Of a DNA stretch of 64,000 bases, positions 1 through 13,659 are shown one piece after another. The translations under genes were made by a program, and so were the position numbers. The number at the start of each line of letters is the position of its first letter. Position 1 is the stretch's first letter. The notes under the pieces were generated by a model that had not been told where the DNA came from, made no database searches, and worked only from the letters and a program-made list of their open reading frames with translations. This DNA comes from Solwaraspora sp. WMMD406. GTDB taxonomy: Bacteria > Actinomycetota > Actinomycetes > Mycobacteriales > Micromonosporaceae. The stretch is from positions 6,666,001-6,730,000 of the forward strand of contig NZ_JARUBF010000001.1 in the NCBI RefSeq assembly GCF_029626025.1, read 5' to 3'.

Positions 1-1438
1 ACAGCACCTCGACCGCGAGGGTGCCGTAGCGCTCCAGCAGGTGCTCCAGCACCCCCGCCGGTACGCCGTGCCGGCGGGCCACGTCGGCCCGGTCCCGCCA
101 CATCGCCGCGTACCCGTCGGCGCCGAGCAGCGGCAGGTCGGCGGTACGTGACGGCCGGGTCACGCCGAGCCGGGCCGCCGCCCGGTCCACCACGTCGGCC
201 GCCATCACCCGGTACGTCGTGTACTTGCCGCCGGCCACCAGCAGCAGCCCCAGCATCGGCTCGACGACGGCGTGCTCACGGGACAGCCGGGACGTCGAAT
301 CCGCCTCACCGGCCAGCAGCGGCCGCAGCCCGGCGTACACGCCTTCGATGTCACGTGGCGTCAACGGCCGGTCCAGCACGGTGTTGACCTGGTCGAGCAG
401 GTAGCCGATGTCGCGTTCCGACGCGGCCGGGTGGGACCGGTCGAGCCGCCAGTCGGTGTCGGTGGTGCCGATGATCCAGTGCCCGCCCCACGGCAGCACG
501 AACAGCACCGAGGTGGCGGTCCGCAGGATCAGCCCCGCCTCGCCGGTGATCGCCGAACGGGGCACCACCAGGTGCACGCCCTTCGACGCCCGTACCCGCA
601 GACCGGGCCGGACCCCGACGTCGCCGAGCATCCGCGACACGTCGTCGCTCCACACCCCGGTGGCGGCGATCACGGTACGGGCCCGTACCTCGAACTCGGC
701 GTCCGGATCGCCCTCGCGGGCCTCCATGTCGCGCACCCGCACCCCGGTGACCTCGCGCGCCTGGCGTAGCAGCCCGACCACCCGGGCGCTGGTCACCACG
801 GCCGCGCCGAGACTGGCGGCGGTGCGGGCCAGGGTGATCACCAGCCGGGCGTCGTCGACCTGCCCGTCGTAGTAGCGGATCGCGCCGGAGACCACGTCCG
901 GGCGCAGACTGGGGAAGATCCGGCGGGTGCCCTCGTGGGACAGGTGCCGGTGCAACGGCATGCCGCGACCGCCGCCGAACACCCCGGCGAACGCGTCGTA
1001 GGCGGCGACACCGGCCCCGTAGTAGGCCCGCCGCCAGGCCCGGCCGGGCAGCGACCGCAGGCCGGACGCGCCGTTCTTGGGCAGCGGAACCAGGATCGGC
1101 ACCGGCCGCACCAGGTGCGGGGCGATCCGGGTGGCCAGCAGACCGCGTTCGGTCAACGCCTCGTGGACCAGGCCGAGCTCCAGCTGCTCCAGGTAGCGCA
1201 GCCCGCCGTGGATCAGCTTGCTGGACCGGCTGGAGGTGCCGGCGGCGACGTCGCGGGCCTCGATCAGGGCGACCTTGAGGCCACGGGAGGCGGCGTCCAA
1301 GGCGGCACCGGTGCCGGTGGCACCACCGCCGATCACCAGTACGTCGAACCGCTCGCTACGCAAGCGGCGAAGGTCGGCTGCGCGGCGGGCCACGGAGAGC
1401 TGGCCGGCGGCGTACCGGGAGACGGCAGGGTCACGCAC
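1..1438 (-). CDS. glpD: Glycerol-3-phosphate dehydrogenase, 3' part off the left edge
   Basis: FAD-dependent glycerol-3-phosphate dehydrogenase, which oxidises sn-glycerol-3-phosphate to dihydroxyacetone phosphate at the membrane. The visible 479 residues begin VRDPAVSRYAAGQ and contain the dinucleotide-binding motif VIGGGATGTGAALDAASRG near residue 36 and the family signature SSRSSKLIHGGLRYL. About 90 C-terminal residues are outside the window, judged from the family's usual length near 570. The GTG at 1438 is the first start in frame, but GGAGAG directly abuts it, so an internal GTG is possible. The gene is divergent from the membrane subtilase, with only 34 bp between the starts. Confidence 0.93.
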   Translation of the reverse strand, partial: MRDPAVSRYAAGQLSVARRAADLRRLRSERFDVLVIGGGATGTGAALDAASRGLKVALIEARDVAAGTSSRSSKLIHGGLRYLEQLELGLVHEALTERGLLATRIAPHLVRPVPILVPLPKNGASGLRSLPGRAWRRAYYGAGVAAYDAFAGVFGGGRGMPLHRHLSHEGTRRIFPSLRPDVVSGAIRYYDGQVDDARLVITLARTAASLGAAVVTSARVVGLLRQAREVTGVRVRDMEAREGDPDAEFEVRARTVIAATGVWSDDVSRMLGDVGVRPGLRVRASKGVHLVVPRSAITGEAGLILRTATSVLFVLPWGGHWIIGTTDTDWRLDRSHPAASERDIGYLLDQVNTVLDRPLTPRDIEGVYAGLRPLLAGEADSTSRLSREHAVVEPMLGLLLVAGGKYTTYRVMAADVVDRAAARLGVTRPSRTADLPLLGADGYAAMWRDRADVARRHGVPAGVLEHLLERYGTLAVEVL

Positions 1439-1472
1439 CTCTCCACGGTAACCGGCCGCCTATCGTGGCGGC

Positions 1473-4022
<2,550 letters not shown>

Positions 4023-4033
4023 GGTCGGCGGTC

Positions 4034-4990
4034 GTGGAGCAGGAGTTCTCGATCGAGGAACTGTCCGAGCGGCACCGGCCGGCCGTCGTGGCGCTCTGCC
4101 GCGCCGCGCTCGACCTGTCGGAGGACGCAGCCGAGGGTGAGCAGATAGTCACCAGACTGCACGGGCCGGTCGTCCCCGATCATCCGTCGGGGGTGGGACC
4201 ACGGCAGACGATCGGTCTGGTCGCGGTGGTCGACCAGGCGGTACGGGGAGTGGTGCTGGGCTCGGTGGCGCACCGGGACCCGTCGGTCGGTCACGTGGAC
4301 CTGATCGCGGTGGATCCCGGTTGGCGTCGGCAGGGTCTGGGGCGGGCGTTGCTCGGCCGGGCGGAAAGCGTGCTGGCGGCCCGGGGCGCCGGTGAGGTGC
4401 TGTTGGCCGGTAATCCGCCGTACTACGCCTGGCCGGGGGTGGACGTGCGCTACACGCCGGCGGTCTGCCTGGCGATCGCGCTCGGCTACCAGCAGGACCG
4501 GACCGCGTGGAACATGACGGCCGACCTGGCGTCGGCGGGGTCCCCGGCGTTGCGGGACACCGACGACGCGCAGCGCCGCCTCGCCCAAGCCGGGATCACC
4601 GTACGGCGAGCCGACTGCGACGACGTCGCGGCGCTGGTCGCGTTCACCCAGGCGACGTTCGGCGACGCGTGGGCGGGCGAGGTGGCGCAGTCGGTGGGCC
4701 GGCCCGGCGCCGGCTGCCATCTGGCGGTCCGTACCGACGATCCGAGTGAGGTGCTGGGCTTCGCCGCGTACGGGTCGTCGCGGCCGAGCTGGTTCGGTCC
4801 GATGGGTACGGCCCCGACCGCGCAGGGGCTCGGCATCGGCGCGATCCTGTTGCGGCGCTGCCTGCGGGACCTGGCGGAGGCCGGCCATCAGCGGGTCGAG
4901 ATCGGTTGGGTGGGCCCGGTGCCGTTCTACGCCTCGGCGGCGGGTGCCCGCATCGAGCGGGTCTTCTTCCTGTACCGCAAGCAGCTCTGA
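4034..4990 (+). CDS. Tandem GNAT acetyltransferase
   Basis: 318-residue protein with two GNAT folds. The first has the acetyl-CoA loop in VDPGWRRQGLGRALLGRA near residue 100, and the second has APTAQGLGIGAILLRRC near residue 260. Two-domain GNATs usually have one active and one degenerate half, and both P-loops look intact here. The start is taken as the GTG at 4034, 11 bases after the protease stop, because upstream frame would run deep into the protease gene. Close spacing suggests co-transcription with the protease. The substrate cannot be deduced. Confidence 0.82.
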   Translation: MEQEFSIEELSERHRPAVVALCRAALDLSEDAAEGEQIVTRLHGPVVPDHPSGVGPRQTIGLVAVVDQAVRGVVLGSVAHRDPSVGHVDLIAVDPGWRRQGLGRALLGRAESVLAARGAGEVLLAGNPPYYAWPGVDVRYTPAVCLAIALGYQQDRTAWNMTADLASAGSPALRDTDDAQRRLAQAGITVRRADCDDVAALVAFTQATFGDAWAGEVAQSVGRPGAGCHLAVRTDDPSEVLGFAAYGSSRPSWFGPMGTAPTAQGLGIGAILLRRCLRDLAEAGHQRVEIGWVGPVPFYASAAGARIERVFFLYRKQL

Positions 4991-5006
4991 CCGGCCTTTC
5001 GACACG

Positions 5007-5048
5007 CCGCAGGGGCGGTCACCGGCGAGCCGGTGACCGCCCCTGCGG
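5007..5048. terminator. Bidirectional hairpin terminator between convergent genes
   Basis: Perfect 19-bp inverted repeat (arms 5007-5025 and 5030-5048) around a four-base CGAG loop, in the gap between the convergent acetyltransferase and groEL. There is no U-tract, as is common for actinobacterial terminators. Confidence 0.8.
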
Positions 5049-5104
5049 TCCGTGCTTGTGTTACGCGTCGCGTGTGTCGCGCGTCGCGAACGATCGAGCT
5101 GGAC

Positions 5105-6981
<1,877 letters not shown>

Positions 6982-7124
6982 GCGAACAGGAGCTTGCCCA
7001 CCCGGGACAAATCGGGCGTACGGCCGGCGGCGGCCGAGACCTCGGTCGTCGGCTGCCCGCCGGGGCCAAGGACGACGGCCCGCCGAGGTCGAGGAGGACG
7101 ACGCGCCGGGACCAAAGACGATGA

Positions 7125-7155
7125 AAGGCGCCGGTTCGACGAGAACCGACGCCTT
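7125..7155 (-). terminator. Probable terminator of the cold-shock gene
   Basis: 13-bp inverted repeat with one mismatch (7125-7137 / 7143-7155) and a GACGA loop. On the minus strand the stem ends CGCCTTT and is followed by a T-containing stretch. It lies between the cold-shock gene and the groEL control region. Confidence 0.6.
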
Positions 7156-7203
7156 GGGTGGTAGATGTGTCCGGTCCGGCGGCTGGGGGCCGACTACCGG
7201 CGG

Positions 7204-7407
7204 CTAGGCAATGAGTCGGACCCTTTCCGCCTGCGGGCCCTTCTGCCCTTGGGCGATCTCGAACTCGACGCGCTGTCCGTCATCGAGCGCCTTGTAGCCG
7301 TCCATCTCGATCGCGGAGAAGTGGACGAAGACGTCCTGCCCTCCGTCGACCGCGATGAAACCGTAGCCCTTCTCGCTGTTGAACCACTTCACGGTGCCCT
7401 GCGCCAC
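7204..7407 (-). CDS. Cold-shock domain protein (CspA family)
   Basis: 67-residue single-domain nucleic-acid chaperone. RNP1 (KGYGFIAV) and RNP2 (VFVHFSAI) are both present, and the ending is [10 protein letters not shown]. The GTG at 7407 is chosen because GAGGAAG lies six bases before it and the family starts MAQGTVKWF. It binds single-stranded RNA/DNA and melts secondary structure. There is a leader of up to about 200 bp before the divergent neighbour, as in many csp genes. Confidence 0.95.
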   Translation of the reverse strand: MAQGTVKWFNSEKGYGFIAVDGGQDVFVHFSAIEMDGYKALDDGQRVEFEIAQGQKGPQAERVRLIA

Positions 7408-7620
7408 GGTGCACTTCCTCACTTCTGTCGTGCTGGGCCTGAGCCGACCCCCGCCAGGCGCGTTCGCCTGACGGAGCCGCCGATCGGCGACCCGTTTCCG
7501 GTCCCCGAATGCGGTAGCCGAAATCGCACGCTACACGAGGTCCGAGCCCGCCGCACTATCCCAAAAGGGGACAATAAGCACTGCTCAAGTCTCATCCGAG
7601 CCCCGTCTCGTTGACCACGT

Positions 7621-8562
7621 GTGTCCCGTACACCGCAGAACGTGAGGTCTGGACGCCATCGTTCCCCCAGCGGACGGGCCGTCCGGCACCCGGCCAGACC
7701 CAGACCACGCCATGACCACGGTCGATCACGACAGCGCCATCCCGCGTTCGCCGCCATCGGACTGCTCGTCGTACTCCTGGCGAGCGGCACCGGACTGCAC
7801 AATGACGCCGGAAAACCGCGCCCGCGCCAGGCCGGCTGGACCGTATCCGACGACGACCAACGCACCGTGCTCCTGCGGGAAGGCCATGTCGTGATGCCGA
7901 CCGACGGATTCTTTTCGTGGGCCGCGCTCAATCGGCGTACCGGCCGGATGACCGGATCACCCAACATCGGCGCGCAGAGCGACACCATGTCGTTGATCAA
8001 AGCGTGGCTCGCCGCAGACGACCTCCGCCGCGCCGACGAGCAGGGTCAGCTTCCCCGGGCACCGCACCTGGCCGCGCTCTCCGCGATGCTGCGGGACAGC
8101 GACAACCCGGCGGCCGACGCCACCTACGCCCGGGTCGGGCGACGCTCCTCCATCGAACGGATGGTCCGCGTCTGCGGCCTGACCGACAGCGCGCCCGTAC
8201 TCGACCGGTGGAGCAACACGGTCGTCTCGGCCAGGGACCTGGTCCGCCTCGGCCGCTGCCTCGCCGACGGCCGGGCCGCCGGCCCGCAGTGGACGGCGTG
8301 GCTGCTGGCCGAGATGCGCGCCGTACGCGGTGAAGGCGACTTCGGGCCACGGGACGCGCTGACCCCCGAGTACGCGGCGACCGTGGCCATCAAGAACGGC
8401 TGGCTGCTGCGCGACGAGGACGACCTGTGGCACGTCAGCTGCCTGGCGATCGGCGAGACCTGGGTGATCGGCGTACTGGCCCGATATCCGGGAGAGCGCG
8501 GTCTCGACTACGGCGCCGGGCTCTGCCGGCAGGTCGGCGCGGCCCTGCTCCTGGTCGCCTGA
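7621..8562 (+). CDS. Class A beta-lactamase-fold serine hydrolase, membrane-anchored
   Basis: 313-residue protein. An Arg-rich N-terminus is followed by one hydrophobic segment (AFAAIGLLVVLLASGTGL, about residues 42-59), so it is likely exported or membrane-tethered. The penicillin-recognising motifs can be traced: S124-L-I-K127 (SxxK), S160-D-N162 (SDN, in RDSDNPAAD) and K258-N-G260 (KTG position). Spacing fits class A beta-lactamases and related PF13354 proteins, but the substitutions make drug hydrolysis uncertain. A cell-wall-related serine hydrolase is as likely. The GTG start lacks a clear ribosome site, and an internal start before the hydrophobic segment is possible. Confidence 0.75.
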   Translation: MSRTPQNVRSGRHRSPSGRAVRHPARPRPRHDHGRSRQRHPAFAAIGLLVVLLASGTGLHNDAGKPRPRQAGWTVSDDDQRTVLLREGHVVMPTDGFFSWAALNRRTGRMTGSPNIGAQSDTMSLIKAWLAADDLRRADEQGQLPRAPHLAALSAMLRDSDNPAADATYARVGRRSSIERMVRVCGLTDSAPVLDRWSNTVVSARDLVRLGRCLADGRAAGPQWTAWLLAEMRAVRGEGDFGPRDALTPEYAATVAIKNGWLLRDEDDLWHVSCLAIGETWVIGVLARYPGERGLDYGAGLCRQVGAALLLVA

Positions 8563-8656
8563 GGTGGGTCCGTCGGCCCCGGACCGGCTGACAGGATCGC
8601 GGCGGCTGACGGAATCGCGGTTGTCGGTGCGGACCACCACCGGTATGCATGCCGGC

Positions 8657-9208
8657 ATGGATCCACTCCCCGTCGGCCCGCGCCCCGCCGGCCCACTCCC
8701 CGCCGGCCCACTCCCCGCCGTCCGGCGCATCCGCCCCGAGGACGCCGCCCGGATGCGGGCGCTGCGGCTGGAAATGCTCGCCGACGCACCGTTGGCGTTC
8801 ATCGAACGGCTCGCCGACGCGGCGGCCCGCCCGCATCGGGAATTCGCGGACCGGGTGGCCCAGGCCGCTGTCGGAGATCGGCTCGCGCAGTTCGTCGCGG
8901 AGGCCGACGGACGGTTCGTAGCACACGCCGGCGGGCTCGCCGCCCGTGACGACCCCGCCCTGACGGTGATCTTCGCGGTGTACCTCAGTCCGCCCTGGCG
9001 CGGGCAGGGGCTACTGGCCCAACTGGTCGACGCGGTCGGCGCCTGGTCCCGGTCCGCCGGGCGGCCGCATCTGATGTTGGAGGTCCTGGTCGGCAACACC
9101 CGGGCGATCCGGGCCTATCAGCGCCTCGGCTTCGTCGACACCGGGGTTCGGGTGCCGCACCCCAAGATCCCGGTGCTGACCGAACTGCAGATGCGCCGAC
9201 CGGCCTGA
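8657..9208 (+). CDS. GNAT-family N-acetyltransferase
   Basis: 183-residue single GNAT domain. The acetyl-CoA loop is PPWRGQGLLAQL near residue 120, and the classical LEVLVGNTRAIRAYQRLGF segment follows. The N-terminus carries a Pro/Ala/Gly repeat (GPRPAGPLPAGPLPA). ATG codons at 8645 and 8657 are both possible and neither has a convincing ribosome site. The substrate is unknown. It is convergent with the DUF2254 gene, with nine bases between. Confidence 0.8.
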   Translation: MDPLPVGPRPAGPLPAGPLPAVRRIRPEDAARMRALRLEMLADAPLAFIERLADAAARPHREFADRVAQAAVGDRLAQFVAEADGRFVAHAGGLAARDDPALTVIFAVYLSPPWRGQGLLAQLVDAVGAWSRSAGRPHLMLEVLVGNTRAIRAYQRLGFVDTGVRVPHPKIPVLTELQMRRPA

Positions 9209-9217
9209 CACGTCACG

Positions 9218-10429
9218 CTAGTGCCCGTCGCCGGCGACCAGCGCGGATCTGCGGCGTACCGCCCGCAGGTGGGTCGGTGCCGTCGACGTCTCCAGGTCGG
9301 CCAGCATCGTACGCAGGTAGTCCCGAATCCGTGGCTGCTCCCGCCCGGCCTGCCACACCTCGTCGACAGCGATGGTGAGGAAGTTGTCGAAGGTCTGACG
9401 CGGCGCGACCGCCCGGAGCACGCCGTCCGAGTCCCGGACGGTTCGTGGTGTGTCGGGTCGTCCGGCGAGCCGGCGCAGCAGATCGTGCATCTCCTGCGTC
9501 GCCCGCAACGCGGTGGTGACGTCGTTGCTGGCCGGTGAGAGCGACCTCGTCGCGATGTCCGAGAGTTGTCGGAACCCGAAGCCCACGTCCATCCCGGGGG
9601 CGCGTTCGGCGCTGATGCTGATCGCGGTGACCAGATCGTCCGGGTCGAGCTCCGCCGGTTCCTCACCGGATAGCCGGTGTACGGCCAGCAGCGGGCCGCC
9701 CTCGACGACAAAGTCGCCCGGCGTCGCGGTCACCGAGATGGTGCAGTGCCGCCGGGCGGCGAGCCGGCTGATCGCGTCGAGGTCGATGTCGGTGACGATG
9801 CCGGGGTGCGACGCCGGTATCTCCGCGACGACCGGACCAGGCACCGGCGGTTCGGCCGTCAGCTCACCGGGCGGGTGATAACTGTCGATGCCTTTACGGG
9901 TCTGCCCACCGATCGTGGCGATGATCGTGGCGACCTGCATGATCGTGGTGATGTGGAACAGGTAGTAGATGAAGGCGGCCACGCTGGCCAGCACCAGCAG
10001 CATGGCCAGGATGAGCGACACGGCGGGCAGGTCGGCGTCGGCACGGGCGGGCAACGCGGCGAGCACCACCATCGCGAACAGGAACGTCGCGATGAACGTA
10101 CCGAGGGTGAACTGGGTGACCCGGTCCTGCAGGAAGTTGCGCAGGATCCGGGGCGAGTACTGGGTGCTGGCCAACTGCAGCGCCACCACCGTGATGGAGA
10201 AGACCAACGCGGTGAAGGAGATCATCGCGGTGATGATCGAGGAGAGCACGGACCGGGCACCGGCCGGCCCGCCGGGCAGCAGGCCACCCAGGTCCAGGTC
10301 GGCCCGCACCTCCAGCACCGACAGACCGACAGCCAGCAGCACCGCGCCCAGGCCGAACGACCCGGGTACGAACCAGAGGCTGCCGGTCACCGCGCGGATC
10401 CGCGACGATCGGGTGTTGGGCCGCGCCAC
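9218..10429 (-). CDS. DUF2254 integral membrane protein
   Basis: 403-residue protein with four hydrophobic segments in the first half (LWFVPGSFGLGAVLLAVGL; SIITAMISFTALVFSITVVA; TLGTFIATFLFAMVVLAAL; LILAMLLVLASVAAFIYYLF), then a soluble half containing HHxxPGE-type DUF2254 features (GKGIDSYHPPGELT, DIATRSLSPASNDVTTA). The function of the family is not established. The GTG at 10429 gives the expected N-terminus. It lies 59 bases downstream of paaN and may be read through from it. Confidence 0.82.
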   Translation of the reverse strand: MARPNTRSSRIRAVTGSLWFVPGSFGLGAVLLAVGLSVLEVRADLDLGGLLPGGPAGARSVLSSIITAMISFTALVFSITVVALQLASTQYSPRILRNFLQDRVTQFTLGTFIATFLFAMVVLAALPARADADLPAVSLILAMLLVLASVAAFIYYLFHITTIMQVATIIATIGGQTRKGIDSYHPPGELTAEPPVPGPVVAEIPASHPGIVTDIDLDAISRLAARRHCTISVTATPGDFVVEGGPLLAVHRLSGEEPAELDPDDLVTAISISAERAPGMDVGFGFRQLSDIATRSLSPASNDVTTALRATQEMHDLLRRLAGRPDTPRTVRDSDGVLRAVAPRQTFDNFLTIAVDEVWQAGREQPRIRDYLRTMLADLETSTAPTHLRAVRRRSALVAGDGH

Positions 10430-10488
10430 GGCGGCGGCATACCCCGCCGGGCCGGCCGGCACACCTGCCAGCCGGCCCCTTTGGCGGG

Positions 10489-12162
10489 TCAGGTGTGCCG
10501 GCGGGACTGAACGATCCGGAACCGGCCCGCCACGTACGCTCCGTCGGTCAGCGCCGCGTTGGCCGCCGGGTTGGCGCCACTGGCGTGGAAGTCGGAGAAC
10601 GCCGCCGACTGGTTGACGAACACCCCGCCGGTGAGGTTCACCGACAGGTGTACGCCGACGTCCAGCGCCGCCGACTCGACCTGCGTCAACACCTGCTCGT
10701 CGGTGCTGTACACCCCGGCGGTCAACGCCCCGCGCGCGCCGACCGTCCGGCGGAAGATCCGCACGCTCTGCTCGGTCGACCCGGTGGCGATCACGAACGC
10801 GATCGGGCCGAACCACTCGCGCCCGTACACGTCGTCGGCGTCCGCGTCGAGCGTGACCAGCAGCGGGGTACGGACGACCGCGTCCGGGTGGGCCGGATGG
10901 GTCACCTCGCGCGATTCCAGCACCGGGTCACCGAGTTTTGCCGCCTCGGTCAGCCGGGCCAGCACCCCGTCGTTGACGATCGCCCCGATCACTTCGACGG
11001 CCCGCGCCGGGTCGCCGGTGAGTTTGCCGATCGCCGTGGCGATACCAGCGGCCACCTCGTCGAGGCTCTTGTGTCCTTGGTCGGTCTCGATGCCGGCGGC
11101 CGGCACCAACAGGTTCTGCGGGGTGGTGCACATCTGTCCGCTGTAGAGCGACAGGGAAAAGGCGATGTTGCGGCACATGCCGGCGAAATCGCTTGTGGAG
11201 TCCACGATGATCGTGTTGACGCCGGCCTTCTCGGTGTAGACGCTGGCCTGCCGGGCGTTGGCTTCCAGCCAGTCGCCGTACTCGGACGATCCGGTGAAGT
11301 CGATGATCCGTACCTCGGGGCGGGTGGCGAGGACGCTCGCCAGCCGGTCGTCCGGCGCCTCGGCGGCTAGCTGGATCAGGTCGGGGTCGAAGCCGGCCTC
11401 GGCGAGCACCTCCCGGGCGTACCGGACGGTGATCGCCAGCGGCAGGACCGCGCCCGGGTGCGGCTTGACCAGCACCGGGTTGCCGGTGACCAGCGAGGCG
11501 AACAGTCCCGGGTAGGAGTTCCAGGTCGGGAAGGTGTTGCAGCCGATCACCAGGGCCACCCCGCGCGGCACGACGTGGAAGGTCTTGGTCATCCGCAACG
11601 GCTCGCCCCGGCCGGCGGGCTTCTCCCAGCCGGCGGTACGCGGGTGGCGGGTCATCTCGGCGTACGCGTAGGCGATGGCTTCCAGGGCCCGGTCGAAGGC
11701 GTGCGCCGCGCCGGCCTGGAAGGCCATCACGAACGCCTGGCCGGTGGTGAACTGCACCGCGTTGGCCAGTTCGAAGCTGTGGGCGTGCAGCCGGGCCAGG
11801 ATCTCCAGGCACACCCCGGCCCGCGTCTGGGCGCTGGCGTCGCGCCAGGCCGGCATCGCGGCCCGGGCCGCCACGACGAGCTGGTCGGGGTCGAGGCGCG
11901 GGTACCGGACGTCGAGGTCGACGCCGTACGGACTGCGTTCGGTCGCCACCCGGGCGAGCGAGCCGGCGTGGTCGAGGGGGAAGTCCTGGCCGAGGTAGGC
12001 CCGGAAGGCGGCTTCTCCCTCGGCAGCGGCGTGTTCGCCGTACACCCGGGGGCTCGGGGATTCCGGATACGCCGACCAGTAGCCGCGTTCGGTGATCGCG
12101 GTCAGCGCCCGGGCGAGGGTGTCGGCGTGCGTGACGTACAGGGGGTGCGGGGTCTCCGTCAT
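10489..12162 (-). CDS. paaN: PaaN-type aldehyde dehydrogenase (phenylacetate degradation)
   Basis: 557-residue aldehyde dehydrogenase superfamily member that matches stand-alone PaaN over its length. Visible landmarks are CNTFPTWNSYPGL and KPHPGAVLPLAI in the NAD-binding half, FTGSSEYGDWLE, and the catalytic Cys in SLYSGQMCTTPQNL. PaaN-type enzymes oxidise an aldehyde intermediate of the phenylacetyl-CoA route. No paaABCDE, paaK or paaZ genes are in the window, so this copy is isolated and its role here is inferred from family only. The ribosome site before ATG 12162 is weak. Confidence 0.85.
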   Translation of the reverse strand: MTETPHPLYVTHADTLARALTAITERGYWSAYPESPSPRVYGEHAAAEGEAAFRAYLGQDFPLDHAGSLARVATERSPYGVDLDVRYPRLDPDQLVVAARAAMPAWRDASAQTRAGVCLEILARLHAHSFELANAVQFTTGQAFVMAFQAGAAHAFDRALEAIAYAYAEMTRHPRTAGWEKPAGRGEPLRMTKTFHVVPRGVALVIGCNTFPTWNSYPGLFASLVTGNPVLVKPHPGAVLPLAITVRYAREVLAEAGFDPDLIQLAAEAPDDRLASVLATRPEVRIIDFTGSSEYGDWLEANARQASVYTEKAGVNTIIVDSTSDFAGMCRNIAFSLSLYSGQMCTTPQNLLVPAAGIETDQGHKSLDEVAAGIATAIGKLTGDPARAVEVIGAIVNDGVLARLTEAAKLGDPVLESREVTHPAHPDAVVRTPLLVTLDADADDVYGREWFGPIAFVIATGSTEQSVRIFRRTVGARGALTAGVYSTDEQVLTQVESAALDVGVHLSVNLTGGVFVNQSAAFSDFHASGANPAANAALTDGAYVAGRFRIVQSRRHT

Positions 12163-12253
12163 GCCGTCATCATGCCTGACGCCCGGGCCGGCACGGTCGG
12201 ACCGATCCGTGCCCCGGCCCCGTACGGCGAGACCGATCCGGCCCGTACGGACG

Positions 12254-13267
12254 TCAGATGGTCTGCTGCCAGTTGTGCCAGATGTCGACCGGCCGGAAGC
12301 CGATCGCCTCGTTGATGGCGATCATGTGGCTGTTGCTGTCGGCGTTCCAGGTGTCGATCACGCGCAGCGCCGGTTCGTGCCGCAACGTCAGCTTCAGGTT
12401 TTCGACCTTGACGATGAGGCCGAGCCGGTGTCCGCGATGGTCCGGATCGACGATGGTGATCTGCTGGTACGCGTGCCAGTCCGGTTCGGCATGCGGGGTG
12501 ATGTTGGTCCAGGCGACGATCCTGCCGCTGTCGGTGTCCTGGACGGCGGTGTGGTAGCTACGGGTGCCCGCCGCTTCCCTGGCCACGTCGACCTCGTGAA
12601 TCCGGTCGGCGTCTACCTTCTCCGGCTCCCATTCCAGGTCCCCCATGGGGGCGTCGGTGACCATCCGTCCGTCGAGGTAGGCGAGGTCGTCCCGGTGTTC
12701 CACCGGACAGACTCCGATCCAGGTGAGCAGTTCGTAGCCGGCGGCTCGGCTCCAGCCGTCGGTGAGCATCTCGTCCAGCGCGGCGTGATCCGCCGTGCCG
12801 ATGTCGAGTCGGCGGCGCGCGTCGACCAACGCGGACTTGGCACCCATGGCGAGCGCGAAGGCGGTGGGAGCCGGGTCCCGGACCACCCCGCCGGGCAGTG
12901 TGTCGCACGACTGCCCCATCAGCCGGGTCCGGCCCTCGGCACGAATTCGGTCCACCGCGTAGGCGTAGAGGGCTCGACCGACGCCCCGCCGACGGTGGTC
13001 GGGCAGCACCTGGACTTCGAGGCCCGCGTTGTCCAGGTTGTCCAGCATCGGATATTCGATGGTGGCCAGCCCGACCGGGACGCCGTCGAGGTAGGCGAGC
13101 GCGGCCTCGTGCCGCACGCTGCGCCGTTGATGGCGGAACAGGGCTTCGAACCAGGGGCGGGAGGCCGTCGGGATGTCGGGCACGAACGGCGCGGCGGCTT
13201 TGATCTCGAACGCCTGGTCGAGGGCGACCGGGTCGGCGGGGTCCACGAGAGAAACGGTGAGGTCCAT
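12254..13267 (-). CDS. Tandem GNAT acetyltransferase
   Basis: 337-residue two-domain GNAT. The first domain has the intact acetyl-CoA loop VLPDHRRRGVGRALYAYA near residue 98. The second has IVDPDHRGHRLGLIVKVENL near residue 280 and ends TWNADSNSHMIAINEAIGF, a signature typical of an actinobacterial GNAT subfamily. Both loops look functional. The acceptor substrate is unknown. The gene stands alone in its own transcript, with a long upstream region. Confidence 0.85.
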   Translation of the reverse strand: MDLTVSLVDPADPVALDQAFEIKAAAPFVPDIPTASRPWFEALFRHQRRSVRHEAALAYLDGVPVGLATIEYPMLDNLDNAGLEVQVLPDHRRRGVGRALYAYAVDRIRAEGRTRLMGQSCDTLPGGVVRDPAPTAFALAMGAKSALVDARRRLDIGTADHAALDEMLTDGWSRAAGYELLTWIGVCPVEHRDDLAYLDGRMVTDAPMGDLEWEPEKVDADRIHEVDVAREAAGTRSYHTAVQDTDSGRIVAWTNITPHAEPDWHAYQQITIVDPDHRGHRLGLIVKVENLKLTLRHEPALRVIDTWNADSNSHMIAINEAIGFRPVDIWHNWQQTI

Positions 13268-13659
13268 GCCGTCGAGGGTGACGGGGGGCAGCGGCTCGCG
13301 CGACCGAATTATCGACCCCGGCGGCCGGGATCATCGAGACCCAGGGGCGACTGGATGCATCGGCCTGGGGCCGAAGGCTGCCCCGGCTCGTTGGTCGGGA
13401 GGACGCTCGCACAGCGCCTCCGGCGCCGTTGGTCGTTGGGATCCGAAGGTGAGATTGTTACCAAGCTCTGTCGGTGCCCTTACGGCGAGTCGTCCTCCCG
13501 CACGGAGCATCCTGCGCGTTGCAAATGCAGCCGTCAAGACCCGGCTGGGGTGTTTTATCGACCTATGGCAAAAACCCGACTACGCGCTGCACACACGAGA
13601 TCGGCCGATCGGAGGACACCGGCCGGCCGATTCGTACGATGATGTGCTGGTAGAGCGGG
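13268..13659. other. Intergenic region without a recognisable gene
   Basis: 392 bp between the ends of thrC and the start of the acetyltransferase, both leftward. It is less G+C-rich than its surroundings. It contains one promoter-like sequence (listed separately) and a 7-bp inverted repeat ATCGGCC/GGCCGAT near 13600-13632 that could terminate thrC. No RNA gene was recognised. Confidence 0.5.
13509..13537 (-). promoter_or_regulatory. Possible promoter of the GNAT gene at 12254-13267
   Basis: Minus-strand TTGACG (13537-13532), 17-base spacer, CAGGAT (13514-13509). The -35 box is good and the -10 box is a common actinobacterial variant. It would give a leader of about 235 bases. Confidence 0.35.

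Noticed and set aside
13540..13580. Small inverted repeat GGGTGTTTT / AAAAACCC as a terminator
   Set aside because: It has an imperfect stem, a long loop and no gene ending next to it in either direction.
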